A stretch of 64,000 nt of DNA from Asterella californica (GCA_036924285.1 JAYKYS010000002.1:45647501-45711500), one strand, 5' to 3'; positions 23,495 to 35,541 are shown, counted from the first letter of the stretch. Notes: generated by a model not told the origin, from the letters alone. Made by a program: numbers and translations.

Positions 23495-24963
23495 TCAGTT
23501 GACGAGGCGGCAGTCGAGTCGGACTTCGCCTTGGGCGCCCGTGAGCACTCTGAAACGAGTCATCTGCTCGTAGGCCTTGGAGAACGCCTGGAAGAAATCT
23601 ACACTGTTGGCAGCAAAGTCCTGCATGAATGAGGCAGTGCGGGGATCGTTGGCGAGGGCGTCGTCGATAGAAAGCAGTCCTCTTCTGCCCACAGTGGCGT
23701 CGGTGTAGTACTGAGTGTCGAATCTGATGTTGCTGTTGTCGTTGGCAACCACAGTGTTGGGGTTCTTGAGGAATGCAGGGCACGAAGCTCTAAGCTGGGC
23801 CTGGAACAGCAAGTTCGTCGAGAGCGTGGCATCTGGCTGAGGGTACAAGCGGTTCTCGAAGTTGGAGCAGTGAGATACTCCAAGAGTGTGAGCACCTGCC
23901 AGTCATGGATAAACATGAGAATCATGATAAGACTTCCGAGAATAAGTAAACCACAATCTCCAATATAGAAAATGGATCTTCGGAGGTCGATGAGGAAGGT
24001 AAGTGCTCTGAGTGGATGTGTGGCTTACCCAAGAGAGCAACGGCGCCCTTAGTACCGATGCCCATTCCAGCGAAGGCGGCCAGAACTTGTGATACGCTGG
24101 CGTCGCCGGGGAGAAGACCAGCCTGTGCGGCGCGAGTGCTAGCAGACAGAGAGTCTCTACGTCCAAGAAGAATTGGAATTTGAGGTCCTCCGGCCTAAAG
24201 TAAACGGCCAGGTTCCGAACAGAGACGGTATCAGAATATGCTGAAGGTCATGAGATAAGGTCTAGTACGCAGGAAAATGAGAGGAAAGGAGGAACAAAGA
24301 GGAGATGACTTACAAAACGAACGGCTTCTCGTCCGACCATGGCGATGATATCTGCGCAAGAGACTACTCCCGGACAAATGTTCTCAACGGTTTGCTTGAT
24401 GGTGTCGATGACGTCCAGATTACTAATTCCCAGGTTCCTCTCGGAGTCCTTCTCGTCGGTGATCATTGAGCCTTGCGAGTCGAGCATTACAGACCCATCG
24501 CATCCCTGCAAGGGATGATTTTCTCAGAGTCAGTTAATCAGCTCATTTGGGTTGACAGTGCCAATAGGACGGAAGGAAGAAACCGAAATGTGTGACTGAA
24601 CGATTCCCAACGGACCAAGAAAACTACGAGCTAGATGACGGGTCGAATCTAGATCTCCCAGTCTATGAATCGGCAATGAGCTTTTGCTGACAGTGATGAC
24701 AGTGACAATTCAGGCAGTCTGAGAAGAGAAATGCTCACCCCGACGGCGCAGTCGTGGAAGGCGAGTCGCAGAAGAGAAGCAGGAGCTGTGATAATTTTGA
24801 TCAAGTTCATCTGCGTGACGAAGGTGGTGGCGACGATTTGCTCGACACCGGCACAAGTACCGGCATAGTAGTTCGCACTGAGCTGAGCCTGGATTCTGGG
24901 CAACTGCCAGCTCAAAGCTAGAGCGAGGGCCAGAAACTGAACGAGTGCTCGCGCTGGAGCCAT
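23495..24963 (-). CDS. class III (secretory) peroxidase, intact, four exons
   Basis: Exons at 24963-24739, 24505-24314, 24194-24029 and 23895-23495 give 327 residues, the usual length. Introns begin GTGAGC, GTAAGT and GTAAGC and end in CAG, TAG and CAG. They use haem and H2O2 to oxidise phenolics in the cell wall or vacuole. A signal peptide covers about residues 1-26 (hydrophobic LALALALSW, cleavage near IQA/QLS). The distal site is R66 and H70 in LRLAFHDC, the proximal haem ligand H197 in GAHTLGVSHC. All eight conserved cysteines are present (37, 72, 77, 119, 125, 204, 233, 323). The three intron positions look like the classic plant set. The ATG is the first in frame and starts the signal peptide. 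The specific isoform cannot be named. Copy 2 at 46332-47831 is its broken sister. Confidence 0.93.
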
Positions 24964-25014
24964 GCGAGATCGTTCACCTGCACCTTCACGCGTCCACTTG
25001 CACTGTGCGCTTGA

Positions 25015-25090
25015 TCACGTAGAATGTCACGTAATTGTAATGTGTAATGGGTGTCACGTACGAATGTCACGTAATGGATAATGTCACGTA
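25015..25090. promoter_or_regulatory. five TCACGTA repeats upstream of peroxidase 1
   Basis: TCACGTA occurs at 25015, 25027, 25054, 25067 and 25084, within 130 bp upstream of the start codon. The ACGT core is a plant bZIP/bHLH/NAC-type site. Copy 2 has no such array in the matching stretch (47880-47920), so it arose or was lost after duplication. Its role in regulation is inferred, not shown. Confidence 0.45.
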
Positions 25091-26560
25091 GAACTTCTCA
25101 TGATCAGTTCGAGGGATGCAACGCAGTTGGATCGAGAAAGCGATGAAGGGAGTGAGTACGGCGGCCGGGTGATAATTTGTAGCGCTAGTAGAATGACAAA
25201 ATCCAGTGATCTAGCTACGTGAGGAGGGAAGGAATCAGAAAATGCAGTGTACTGGTAGAGATGATTGGAGACACAGTGCAGACAACACAGCTGATAAAAA
25301 GGTCTGGGCAGTGATGAGCCACTACTCGCTCACTCAGATAGAACAACAGTGGGAGGAGGAATGGCTGGGGAAAGTGATGCATAGATGGAAATGAGGCTGG
25401 GCTAAATACATGTCAACGGAGAATGTAAACTGACTGGAGTGAGAGTCGGTACTATATTAAGATACGGCAATGCTATCGTATACGGCAACGGTATCGAGGC
25501 TCATTACGGACACACGTTCCCTCTCTCGGGGAAATTGAAGTAGCTGCGCTGCCATGCTATTTCCGAAGCATCTCGCTACTACCCCTGTCAGGCGAGACTG
25601 TTGTGGCCACTCTGGAGAATGGAACATCTCATCCTTCAAATTTGCCTTCCCAACAAAATGGCAGCTGGTTTCTCCTCCCTGTAACTTTCGATTTCTGTTA
25701 AAAGCTGGTCCCTGACTTTCTACTCGTGCGTACTTCCGTTCTCGGCCTGTTAGATCATGAGATTTGAGCGTTATCGGCGGTCTCGCCTCGTGGTGCCCTG
25801 ACGATTTATGGAGTTGAAGACTGCTGATTCAGAACTGTAAGCTCGGTAAGGATTTTTCTGCGGAAGACGGTAGATTTTCGGCAGACGAGGAAACAAGTAG
25901 GCAAAGGTGCATTTTGATCAGAAAACGTTACGAACTTTTACATTGAGTGGTGATTTCTCCCGATAGGTTTAGTTCAATGTCGGAACTTCGAAAAGTTAAC
26001 CGGATGTAAGACACTAAAAACCAGATCTTCCCGGCGAGCATGACGAATTATGCAAGTTGCATTGACTTGTGGCAATCTGTCTATTCTATTGGCCTATTTG
26101 GAACGCCAGCCTAGTATATATATAATACTTTTTTATTTCTTTTCTGAAAGGCGCATGGTATAGAAGCAGTTGGTTGGTTAGTTCATGCTGGTTTTAAAGA
26201 TAAAGAAGGTATTGAACATTTTGTTCTTCGTTTATATGCCCACAATTTTTGAAACAGTTGTAATGGTAGACGAGCAAGTGAACAAGCCGTTGGGGATCAT
26301 TTACAAATCAAAGCCATCTCGTGGGCGTCCCGGAATGGGACCTATGAATTCTCTCGTCACGTAGTGGGACGACTCAGGATTCATTTCCAGTGCATAGCGT
26401 GAAAGAACTATTGTACAGTCTACGTACACACGCGGCTGCGAGCCCATCTATCCTAGCTGCTGTCACCACGAAAAATTCGTGGCTCGGCCGTGTTCCAGTT
26501 CGTGTCCTCTTCATTCCTAGCATTCAGTGTATCATTGTTGCTATGCATTTGCATAGCTAA

Positions 26561-27741
26561 CCTTCGATCCTGCTGAAATAAGCAGAAGACAAAAGCTGAA
26601 AGAGAAGGTGAGAATTCCTTGTCTTTTTATACCCAAATATTTTCGGAAAAGGGTTGGTACACCGTTATACACTTGGGACCTCGAAGATCGGTGTCTCTGT
26701 TTAGCCTACAGTTTTCTAAGAGAAAGATAGTACGTTTAATCTTTTGTGGGTAACATTGGAGGAGTACGCACTGCAAACTGTTAATGAAGCTTCTAGTCAG
26801 AGTTCTGTTGTGATGGACTCACATGGACCGTCTTATGATCTGCGAAGACCCCAAGGTACATATAATATCATTTATCATTTTATATTACTTCTATAAAGCA
26901 TTATGGTGCTAATAAATGAGTGAAAGAAGTAAATTTCAAATTAACTGGAATTATCACTCCTTCACAAGTACCGTTGATGATAAGTTTCACACTCATCAGT
27001 TAGTAGTTTGTATTTTCTTCGTAGAATAAAAAGACTAAAATACAAACTGTTTTAAAGTGTTCCTCTTAATTATTAGGAATTATAATTAATCAAATAATTC
27101 CAGAAGGAGGTTTTGTAGAAAATCTTCACGAATTGCATAAAGCTGAATTAGGTTTTTTCGACGATCTTGTTGAAACACGCAGGCAAACTTAAAAAAATTA
27201 AAATTATTTTGAAAATAAACAGAAAAAAATTGATTAATAATATTTTAAAATTATGGGAAGATATTTTTGCTTTCCGTCGCAAACAACTTATCATCAAGTT
27301 GTCCTCTCAGTCAACTTCTTACCCGTTAAATATGTTCATCTATATAAGAATTGGTTTTCATATCCGAATTACATATAGTTACAATAATGAAATCATAAAA
27401 TGTGTGAGTAATGTTCATATACAGTACTCGGACAAGCAAAATTTCAACAAAAATTGTCGACAAATAATCTTATTCGTTGACTACTGTTCTTGTTACACTT
27501 TCTGAAATATAGTTAAACTTGCGTTCGTGAAATATGGAGAATATAAACATAGGTTTTGATATTCTACACCAAATAATGATTATCAATAAATAGCGACATC
27601 AGTTCAATAGTACTTTTATCTATATTCAAACAAGTGGGAAAGATCTTGAATTATCTTTATGGACAATGCTAGTCAATATCTAGTGTCTAACTTATGGATG
27701 CTCTAGTCCTCTTGTTATCTTGTATGGAAACGCAGCATAGA
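26561..27741 (+). other. AT-rich segment with one unidentified 112-codon ORF
   Basis: ORF 27167-27505 (lysine/isoleucine/asparagine-rich, e.g. LKLWEDIFAFRRKQLIIKLS) is preceded in another frame by IIPEGGFVENLHELHKAELG at about 27090, so former coding is likely. No family recognised. The composition is unlike both flanks and resembles the Helitron block. 27506-27741 holds nothing visible. Confidence 0.3.
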
Positions 27742-27746
27742 AGCTC

Positions 27747-28659
27747 TGTAACGACCTATGTTACACATAGGAAGTTTGTCTATTAGTAAGATATTTAGTT
27801 ATAACTAAGTGTTGAGAATGTTTATTTGCTGCCCAAGTACTTTAAGGAGGTATAAAGTTAGTCATGACTAGCTAAAGTTAATTATGATTAAACTTAGCTG
27901 TAATTTTGGCAGAATTCAGATATTTCGTAAAGAGTGAGCACTACTATCTTGTCATCTTGTCTAAAAGGTAAAAAGGAGGTGGAAAGTATCCCTTATCTCC
28001 TTTTTGACTTGATATTAGTGATTGGATTAAAGTTGTGGACTTTGTGGGCATTAAAAACAAGAAGAGATTCCACATGTTTCTTTTTTAGTGGGTCCTAGTG
28101 TTGAGGGGAGTGGAAATTCGAGATTCTTTGAGAATATTCTAGAATCCTTCTAGAAGTTGTTGACTTTGAAGGAATAAACTCATGTGAAAAGATAAAAAGC
28201 TCATGTGATTAATGCTTTTATCTTAAGTAATATCTTAGTAAAACTCGATAAAAGTAGTTACGATTGAGTTATCGGAGGATACTAAAGTAAAAACCTAAGT
28301 GTATAAATAGAGGAGTAGAGAAGAGCTCTTCATCCTTGTTTTCACATCGTCGTAATGACAACTTGAGTAATATAGAGAGTGTGGGATATTTTTAGCATGT
28401 GAGAACTTGAGAGACGTCGTTAGAATGGAGGATTTTAGTTGATGAGTTTATGGAGATTTTTAGTTGATAAGTTTGTGGGTGTATGAATGAGTGAACTTAG
28501 CATTTTTCTCTTCAAGTTCATGGTGTGCTTCCATCAAAGCCATCAGAGGTGACCATTGAGTGAGAGACAAGCCCGACATTTGCAGATTCATCGAAGACTA
28601 TCGTGGAGGTTGAGAGATCCTGGGGGTAGTTGATCGATAGGACGCGCGGAGAGTTTACA
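27747..28659 (+). repeat. gypsy A 5' LTR
   Basis: 913 bp beginning TGTAACGACCTATG and ending GTTTACA. TATAAATA at 28302-28309 is the probable promoter TATA box. By eye about 3-4 % different from the 3' LTR, which points to an insertion that is not very recent. Confidence 0.9.
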
Positions 28660-28660
28660 T

Positions 28661-28682
28661 TTTTAGTTCCGTTGCCGGGATC
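28661..28682 (+). other. gypsy A primer binding site
   Basis: TTCCGTTGCCGGGATC just after the LTR resembles the tRNA-Asp-type primer site used by many plant gypsy elements (core CCGTTGCCGGGGA). The first bases (expected TGGCG) are changed. Confidence 0.6.
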
Positions 28683-28965
28683 TCACTTGAAGGATCATTG
28701 AAAATGTTTAGAGTTCAGTTCTATATTAGACAAAAAGAGATTATGAGAGAACACATGGAGAGAATGTTGGGAGGAGAGAGAGCTAACGCGATGTTAGCAA
28801 CATTAGAACCTTTCGTGTATCCCGTAGTGATCTATGACGCATTCGAGGTTATTCTTTACATCTTGTTCACTTAGAAAGAGTTTGAGGAGAGTTGAAAGGG
28901 GATGAAACAACAGTTGTAGAGAAAGGAGGAGAGAGAAGTTATTAGAGAAGAAAACTTTCCGAGTT

Positions 28966-29470
28966 TGAGAATTTCTACTCTCGGGAAAATTTTTACAGTC
29001 ATTGTCAGATTTTCTAAAATCTATGAATTTTATTTTCCAGTGAAACTTTCCAGGACTGTTGCTTGGCTAATAACCTATCTATTACAGAAAAAATCATAGG
29101 AAAAGGTGGTCTAGAGAGGGATCAATGAAGTTTCAAAGTTGAGAGGGTCTATTCGTGAGAGTTGAGGAATTCTGTTCTTTGGAAAAAGTTTACAGTCATT
29201 GTCAAATTTTCTGTGAATTTTATTTTCTTGAAAAACTTTCCAGTGTTTTAGATGGGCTGATAAGTTATCTAGGACAATAAAAATCAGGAGAAAAGGTGGT
29301 ATGGAGAGAGAGTCATGAATTTTCAAAGTTGAGAGGGGTTGAAAGTCATGAGAGAAATGAAAATATACAAATTTCAATTCTCTGAAAATTTGTACAATCA
29401 GCACCATCTCTTTTGATTAAGGAATTTTCTATTGAAACTTCATTAGTTAGTAGCTTGGAGGTTGAGCTAC
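28966..29470 (+). repeat. tandem ~190-bp repeats in the gypsy A leader
   Basis: Units start at about 28966, 29161 and 29353 (the third incomplete). Each contains TTTACAGTCATTGTCA or a variant, GAAAAACTTTCCAG or a variant, and AGGAAAAGGTGGT followed by TTTCAAAGTTGAGAGGG. Similar phrases occur at 17030-17300. Confidence 0.6.
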
Positions 29471-29554
29471 TAGAGATCACAAAAATTGTGGAGAGATCTT
29501 TTACCGATTAAGAGATATACGGTTCGATATACAAGGAGGTCTTGACGATACGTC

Positions 29555-29872
29555 ATGAGAAATCTTGTTCGAGTGCCGAGGTTGAAGAAGAGACGTTTGG
29601 GAGTTAGAACGGAGACGGAAAAGCCAAAGTTAAGTATAGAGGCGTTGCGATCAAGCATCTATTGCAGTTGGGGTGCCCTTTTTGCTCTATATGAAGAAGC
29701 TTTTGCGAGCATCTGCGCAGATGCGAAGAAGATTGAGTTCAAAACAACATTCACTGTGGAGGTCACGAATGCTCCTGGCGAAGTAGAGTGTGATCTTTAC
29801 AAGAGTGACTTTAAGATGTCTGCTAAGATCAATACAAACGATGGTCATGAGGATATTATCATGGACTCTTAA
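29555..29872 (+). other. leader ORF of gypsy A, 105 codons
   Basis: ATG-initiated frame between leader and gag (basic N-terminus RVPRLKKRRLGVRTETEK, acidic C-terminus). Not recognised. It may be part of an extra ORF of this lineage together with the next frame. Confidence 0.3.
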
Positions 29873-30025
29873 TTTTAGATTGGATTTTATTTTGTGTATA
29901 GCATGTATAATACACGATTTTCAGTATAAAGCTCGAAAGAGTTAAGAAAGTGATGTAGAGTTATTTTTCTCAAAGATATTTTGTTCACTTAATGATTGAG
30001 AAGGTGCAACATGAGTAGAAGTTAG

Positions 30026-30490
30026 AAAGATTGGAAAGTTAGACTTAGAAACCTTCCTCAAGGTTTAGATGTCATCGTAAGCGTTGGAGAGAACTCGAAA
30101 AAGATTATCGTCGAGTTTGAGAACCCTAGTACAAAACCTCAAGTAAAATCTCCAAGGAGAAGAGTAGAAACTGACTTGTGGTGTTATTTCTGTAGAGGAT
30201 TGGGACATAAAGTAGTGAATTGGTAGTAAACTAGAATCAGAACCGAGAGAGCTAAATGGAAGCGGGAGTTTACTGATTTAAGTCTTCGAGTGGGTCCATC
30301 GTCACCAGCATCAATTCATCTTCTAAGAGAAGATCCTTGTCCAAGTTGTGGAGTGTGTGATCTATCAAGAGGACACAAGTGCATCGATGTGGCCTCTCTA
30401 CTTACGTCAGTAATCGAGAAGTTGGACGAGACTCAAAGAGCTGAGACGGAGAAGTTGTCGACTTCAAAAGAGGACTCGACTGAGTTGTGA
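30026..30490 (+). pseudogene. accessory gag-like ORF with variant zinc knuckle, upstream of gag
   Basis: One frame is open from 30026 to 30490 except for TAG at 30224. It reads LRNLPQGLDVIVSVGENSKK, a basic patch KSPRRR, then CYFCRGLGHKVVNW (30182-30223). This keeps CX2CX4H of a retroviral zinc knuckle but has Trp where the last Cys belongs. Further on is a second cysteine cluster, CPSCGVCDLSRGHKC. It lies 200 bp before the recognisable gag, so the element may have carried two nucleic-acid-binding proteins or a duplicated gag tail. Confidence 0.45.
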
Positions 30491-30703
30491 TGGAGATCGT
30501 CATTCGGATGGTGGAGAAAACGGTGATGGGACTCAAGCTCATGATTACCTTGGGAGAAGAGATGGCACAAGAGGTGTTGTTACAACCATTTCTTTTTATT
30601 TTACCTATGGTAGATTATTCGCGAATGGAATTAGTGATGTTTGTACTCTTTTAGCGAGTAGTTATTGCACAAAAATTAGAAGGGTAGAAAGAATAGTTAC
30701 AAG

Positions 30704-31965
30704 ATGGAGAAGTTACCAGTGTTTCATGGGAAGGACAATGAAGATGTAGAACCATTTGTACGAGACTTCAAAAGGGGTTGCATCGGAAACAACGTGAGAA
30801 GGAAGGAAGAATGGGTGTTGTTACTGCTAGAGTTTTTAGAGGATTTTGCTCTTACGTGGTATGAAGATCGAGTGAAGAGCAAGACACTTGGTGCAATTGA
30901 GGACACATGAGAGACGTTGAGTAATGCACTCATCGAAGAATTTCTTCCAGAAGAGAGTTATGAGAAGCTCATGGTGGAGCTTACTCATTTGAAGCAATGT
31001 GACGATGAGAAAGTTTGACAATATATCGAAAGGGTGGATAAGTTGGAGCTAACGATGGCGGGGATTGGAGCAGTGCTGATCAAGAACTTGGTGGGAGGGT
31101 TGAGACTTTCAATTCGAACCCAAGTGAAGTACGAGAAGTCAACAACCAAAGCGGAGGTCATCAAGATTGCGACAAATATGGAAGAGAGTTTGGATGAAGG
31201 GGATATCATCCAACCTCATCATGCCGCTCTAGTGTCGACTCTGATGTAACCACAACGATAGCATCTGCACCATCACAATTGGTGATCGCTTCAATGTCAA
31301 CTCCTATTCCAACGGTGGTGCCAAGATCATTTGTCCCTACAGCGTTGTCTACTGCCACCTTTGATTTCCATGCTGAGTTGAAGAGCATCACCGATAGTCT
31401 TGCGGATCTCAAGATAAACGTGGTGCAGTTACGAGAATGGAAGAACAAAAGTGGAGGAGGAGGTCAAAGAGGTTACGACAACAATCCCAACCGAGGAAAT
31501 CGAGGTAACTTTGGAGGCAACCAAGGTAACTTTGGAGGAATCACCTGTTGGACGTGTGGAAATTCTCATTTCCAACGAAATTGTCTTAACAACGGAGCAA
31601 GAGGTGCCGAAGCTGTCAGAATGAATGTGGGTGGAGGAAATCCATCACAAGGACGAGACAAGGAGGTGGTTACTATTGATGTCGTGCGAGATCCCATCTA
31701 CGAGAAAGGAGAGAGTTCAAACTCTTCTCATGCACCGGTGGAGCTTTTAGCTCAAGAAAGGAAAAGAACTCGATTTTCTGACGAACCGGTTTTCATGGAG
31801 GAGTCAGCAAGTAGAAGTACTCGTTCGAGTAATGTTTCGAGTACACCAAAGGAGACAAGAAGGAGCTGGGGATGGCGGATTTCATCATTTCATCTTCCTA
31901 AGCGGGAGATGATGTGGTTGAAGATGTGGGTGCTCAGAAAGTCAACATCACTGTTGGACAACTGA
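30704..31965 (+). pseudogene. gypsy A gag
   Basis: MEKLPVFHGKDNEDVEPFV opens a retrotransposon gag domain (EFLEDFALTWYEDRV, LSNALIEEFLPE) at 30704-31249, with in-frame TGA at 30908 and 31016 where arginine or glutamine is expected. After a frame change (31279-31965) comes a glycine/asparagine-rich linker and the knuckle CWTCGNSHFQRNC. It has only three residues between the second Cys and His (CX2CX3HX4C), one fewer than the norm. Confidence 0.85.
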
Positions 31966-32525
31966 TCGCACTTAATCCCAACTTACGAAGGGAACTCAGA
32001 GGAGGATTGAGTTCTAAGAGAAGCAAGAAAAAGAAACCCAAGAGCAAGACATCAAAGTCTGTGGGAGTTGGTGTAGTGGATGTGCATGCTTCAGAGGTAT
32101 GCACTAGGGCTTCAAAGATTGAAGTCCGGTTGAATGGTCACTACGTCTCTGACGTATTGGTGGATGGAAGGTCGGTTGTAAACGTCATATCGGAGAGGTT
32201 GATGAAGAAGTTGGGGATGGAACCAACTCGCCCGGCTAGCATTGTCGTGGAGATGGTTAACAAGCAACGGGTAAGGCCTCTTGGTGTGTTAGAGAAGATG
32301 GTCGTGTCTGTGATGGGAGTTCAAACATTGATGTCCTTTTAAGTGTTAAAGGACTCTAGTTATGATTTGCTCCTAAGTAGGCCTTGGTTGAGAGCTGTGC
32401 GCACCATTAATAGGTGGCACAAGAGATACTTACGGATTGGGTCTAGAGATCATAGAGTGATAGTTCCTCTCTCGGGTGTTGGAGTTGTGACTTCTGACTC
32501 TGATAGACCCACTAGTGACTATTGA
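31914..32525 (+). pseudogene. gypsy A aspartic protease region
   Basis: KIEVRLNGHYVSDVLVDGRS is the flap-and-active-site strand of a retropepsin. The usual D-[TSG]-G reads DGR. The sequence then runs to VQTLMSF, an in-frame TAA at 32340, and DSSYDLLLSRPWLR. The TAA replaces a codon that in relatives is His or Gln. Inactive. Confidence 0.75.
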
Positions 32526-32653
32526 GAATCTGATACGGGGATGATCAGAGTGTCTCAGAAGTAGATACCGGAGATTCTTACGATCAAGAATCCTCGTCTG
32601 AGGACGAAGGATTTGGTCGAGATGAATCATTACATCAGCTTAGTGCTATTGAC

Positions 32654-33685
32654 TTGTTGCCTCGACCAACAGTGGAGAAAGATCCTGACAAAGAAGAGTT
32701 GAGTGAGGTAGAGATTGTGAGAAGACTCTCTACCCTCAAGTTTGGTATCAACGTCACTCAAGAGGAGAAAAGTAGATTCTTAGATATATTTCAAAAATAT
32801 ATCCATGTGTTTGCTTTCAGCTACAAGGATTTGAAGAAGGTGACTCTCGAGACTTATCGAATCGAATTGGAGGAGAACGCAAGACGAGTTTGACAGAAGC
32901 AGAGAAGGGTCAATCCTACAACAGCAATGATGATCAAGGAGGAGATAGACAAGTTGAAGGAGACGAGTTTCATCTATGAGGTGAAGAACTCAGAATGGGT
33001 TTCACCCATTGTGATTGTCAAGAAGAAGAATGATAAGCTGCGAGTGTGCATAGACTATAAGAAGTTGAATGCAGTTACCAAGAAGGATTATTATCCTCTA
33101 CCATTTATAGATGAAATTTTGGAAGAAGTTGCTGGTCATGAGTGATACATCTTTGGTGATGGTTATAGTGGGTATAACTAGATCAAGATAGCACAGGAGT
33201 ACCAGCAGTTGACTACTTTCACTACTCCTTGGGGAACATTTGCATTTCGACTGATGTCATTTGGACTGTGTAATGCTTCGGTCACGTTTCAGAGGTTCAT
33301 GAACAAGGTGTTTGAACCATTCATAGAGAAGTTTGTTCGTGATTTCATTGACGATTTCTGTGTGTACGGAAGAAAAGAGGATCATTTTGATCATGCGATC
33401 AAAGTTTTGCAGCGGTTGGAGCAAGCCAACGCTTCTCTAAATCCAGAGAAGTGCATCTTTGGCTACGAAGAAGGTCTACTGTTGAGACACATCATTTCCA
33501 AGAATGGAATTGCGGTAGATCCTGAGAAGGTGAAGAAGATTGTGGATCTTCCATTTTCGATCAACTTGACAAAGTTGAGACAGTTTCTTGGCATGGTTGG
33601 ATATTATCGTAGGTTTGTCTTTTCCTTTTCAAACAAAGCAATAGCTTTGACTATGTACATGAAGAGGGAGTTGATTTTGACTTGA
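32654..33685 (+). pseudogene. gypsy A reverse transcriptase
   Basis: RT in one frame but with stops: linker to VTLETYRIELEENARRV, TGA at 32891, KNDKLRVCIDYKKLN, TGA at 33142, FGDGYSGYN, TAG at 33179, then FTTPWGTFAFRLMSFGLCNA and the catalytic strand FIDDFCVYG (YxDD with Phe for Tyr). The thumb follows (KLRQFLGMVGYYRRF). Several of the stops could be C-to-T changes of CGA or CAG codons. Confidence 0.88.
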
Positions 33686-34308
33686 TAGTGCATGATCAGA
33701 AGACAAAGGAAGCATTTGAGGAGCTGAAAAAGACATTGGTGACAGCTCCTATACTTGTTAAACCTGAGTGGAATAAATCATTTATTCTGTATATGGATGT
33801 CTCCAATGTAGCAATCGAATGTACATTAAGTCAGTTAGATGGAGACGGGCATGATCATCCTGTAGCTTATGCTAGTAGGCAGATGGTTCCAGCGGAGAAG
33901 AATTACTCCGTGATTGAACGAGAAGGATTAGCGGTGATCTTTGGATTGAAGAAATTTCGACACTACTTGCTAGGAGGGAAATTTTCCATAGTCATAGATC
34001 ACAAGACTTTAAAGTATATCTTTAATAAGCCTAATGTCGAAGGTCGTATTGCTCGTTGGAAGATCCTTCTAACAGAATACGATTATGTGATCGAAGATAG
34101 ACTAGGAAAAAAGCATGCGAATGCTGATCTTTTGTCGAGGGCTTATGATGATGAGGGAGAAGAACCGTTTGATGATTCATTTCCAGACGAACATCTGATG
34201 ATCATCACAAGCATTGAGGAGATACCGAACGAGTACAAGGAAATCTGGAGTTTCCTTGCAGATGGTTCTTTTCCAAAAGGTATGCATACTCGAGAACGTA
34301 ACGCGTGA
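33682..34308 (+). pseudogene. gypsy A RNase H
   Basis: The frame shifts relative to RT at about 33685. KSFILYMDVSNVAIECTLSQ (first catalytic Asp), EKNYSVIEREGLAVIFGLKK (Glu), FSIVIDHKTLKYIF (Asp) and KKHANADLLSRA (last Asp) are all present. It ends at TGA 34306, where the integrase linker should follow. Confidence 0.85.
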
Positions 34309-35527
34309 ATCAAGAGATGCAAACCTTACACCATGGTGGAGGGAATTCTGTTTCATCAAGGAGCATATGGGTTACTAAGGAGAGCAGTTGGTCAGAAGGA
34401 GGCATTCAAGCTAATGCACGAGTTTCACGACGGAACTGTTTGCGGAGGTCACTTTGCTGGTAAGATAACAGCCTTCAAGATTTTGGATGCGGGTTATCAC
34501 TGGAGAGGAATTTTCAAAGAGTGTTTAGATTATTGCAAAACTTGTGACGTATGTCAAGCATTTGCTCGTCTACTAGAACACCTCCGTTAAGATCAATTCC
34601 AGTATTAAGGCCGTTTGAGAAGTGGGGTATTGACTTTGTAGGTCCTCTTAATAAGACACCTTGAGACAATAGATACATTGTAGTCGCCACTGACTATTGT
34701 ACCAAGTGGGTAGAGGCTAGACCTTTGAGGGAGACTAATGAAACAGAAGTAGGTAGATTCCTATGGGAGAGGATCATCACCAGATTTGGATGTCCGTTAG
34801 AATTGGTCTCAGATAGAGGAGGAGAATTGTAGGGAGCATGACTACTGCTATGCTACAACACTTTTCTATCAAGCCAGAGTGACGATCTCATACAAACCAA
34901 ATGCTAATGGTCTTGCGGAGAAGACCAATCTTACACTTTGTATGATGCTCGTCAAAGATGCTGGTGTTGAGACTGCGAAACATACTTGGGATAAGAGACT
35001 ACATGCCATCTTATGGGAGTATCGAACGACAACAAAGACTTCTACTGGGTACTCCTCATTTTGACTGGTTTATGGAGTGGAGTCCAAGTTGCCCATCCAA
35101 TTCGAATTGGATACTTTTCAAACTATTCAACGGAAGTTGAAGAGGTCGAGAGGAGAAGACGTGATCAGATCAAGAAGGGAGCAACTCATGGAGTTGGAAG
35201 AGACCCGAGCGGTAGCAATGATCCGGATAGAACGACTCAGGCGTATCAAAAGAAGAGTTACGACAAACGGTTGGGCAAGAGGGAGGTAAAACCTTTTCAA
35301 GTCGGAGATTGGGTAATGTTGTATGATGCTATCCGATTCAAGAGGGCTAGGAAGAAGTTTCTTCCTAGATATTTTGGTCCTTTTGTTGTAGATAAGGTGT
35401 GGAACAACTTCACATATGACTTTCAAGAACTGGAAGGGAAGAGATTTGATCGTGTCAACCATGACAAGTTGAAGTTGTTTCATAGACGAAAGTTCTCTCT
35501 TCACTCAGAGGACGGAGCGAAAATTTA
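34309..35527 (+). pseudogene. gypsy A integrase
   Basis: The H2C2 finger (HEFHDGTVCGGH, CKTCDVCQ) occupies 34333-34590. The catalytic core is in a second frame (WGIDFVGPL at 34625, LVSDRGGE at about 34806) and a third (NANGLAEKTNLTL at 34900, the Glu). The C-terminal part includes ELEETRAVAMIRIERL and, after another shift, FQVGDWVMLYDAIRF, FLPRYFGPFVVDKVW and the stop at 35528. D, D and E are all visible, but no single frame joins them. Confidence 0.82.
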
Positions 35528-35541
35528 GTCCGGGGGTAAAA

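Larger units (their letters stand above)
21880..26560. repeat. segmental duplication, copy 1
   Basis: This block includes the intact peroxidase. Homology to copy 2 is seen at 21885-22020 (44640-44775), the hairpin and 3' flank (23177-23460, 46025-46330), the gene itself, and the upstream DNA 25100-26530 (47900-49300). Introns and exons are conserved best; upstream DNA differs by many indels. The upstream part also matches the third copy (36454-36667 and 41592-42360). The copy 1 end near 26560 lacks the tail that copies 2 and 3 share. Confidence 0.75.

Noticed and set aside
23433..23925. Overlapping minus-strand ORFs of 108 and 116 codons across peroxidase exon 4
   Set aside because: Alternative frames of the real exon, which carries the peroxidase C-terminus (117-codon frame) in its own frame.
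35127..35504. 125-codon minus ORF
   Set aside because: Antisense shadow of the gypsy A integrase C-terminal region.
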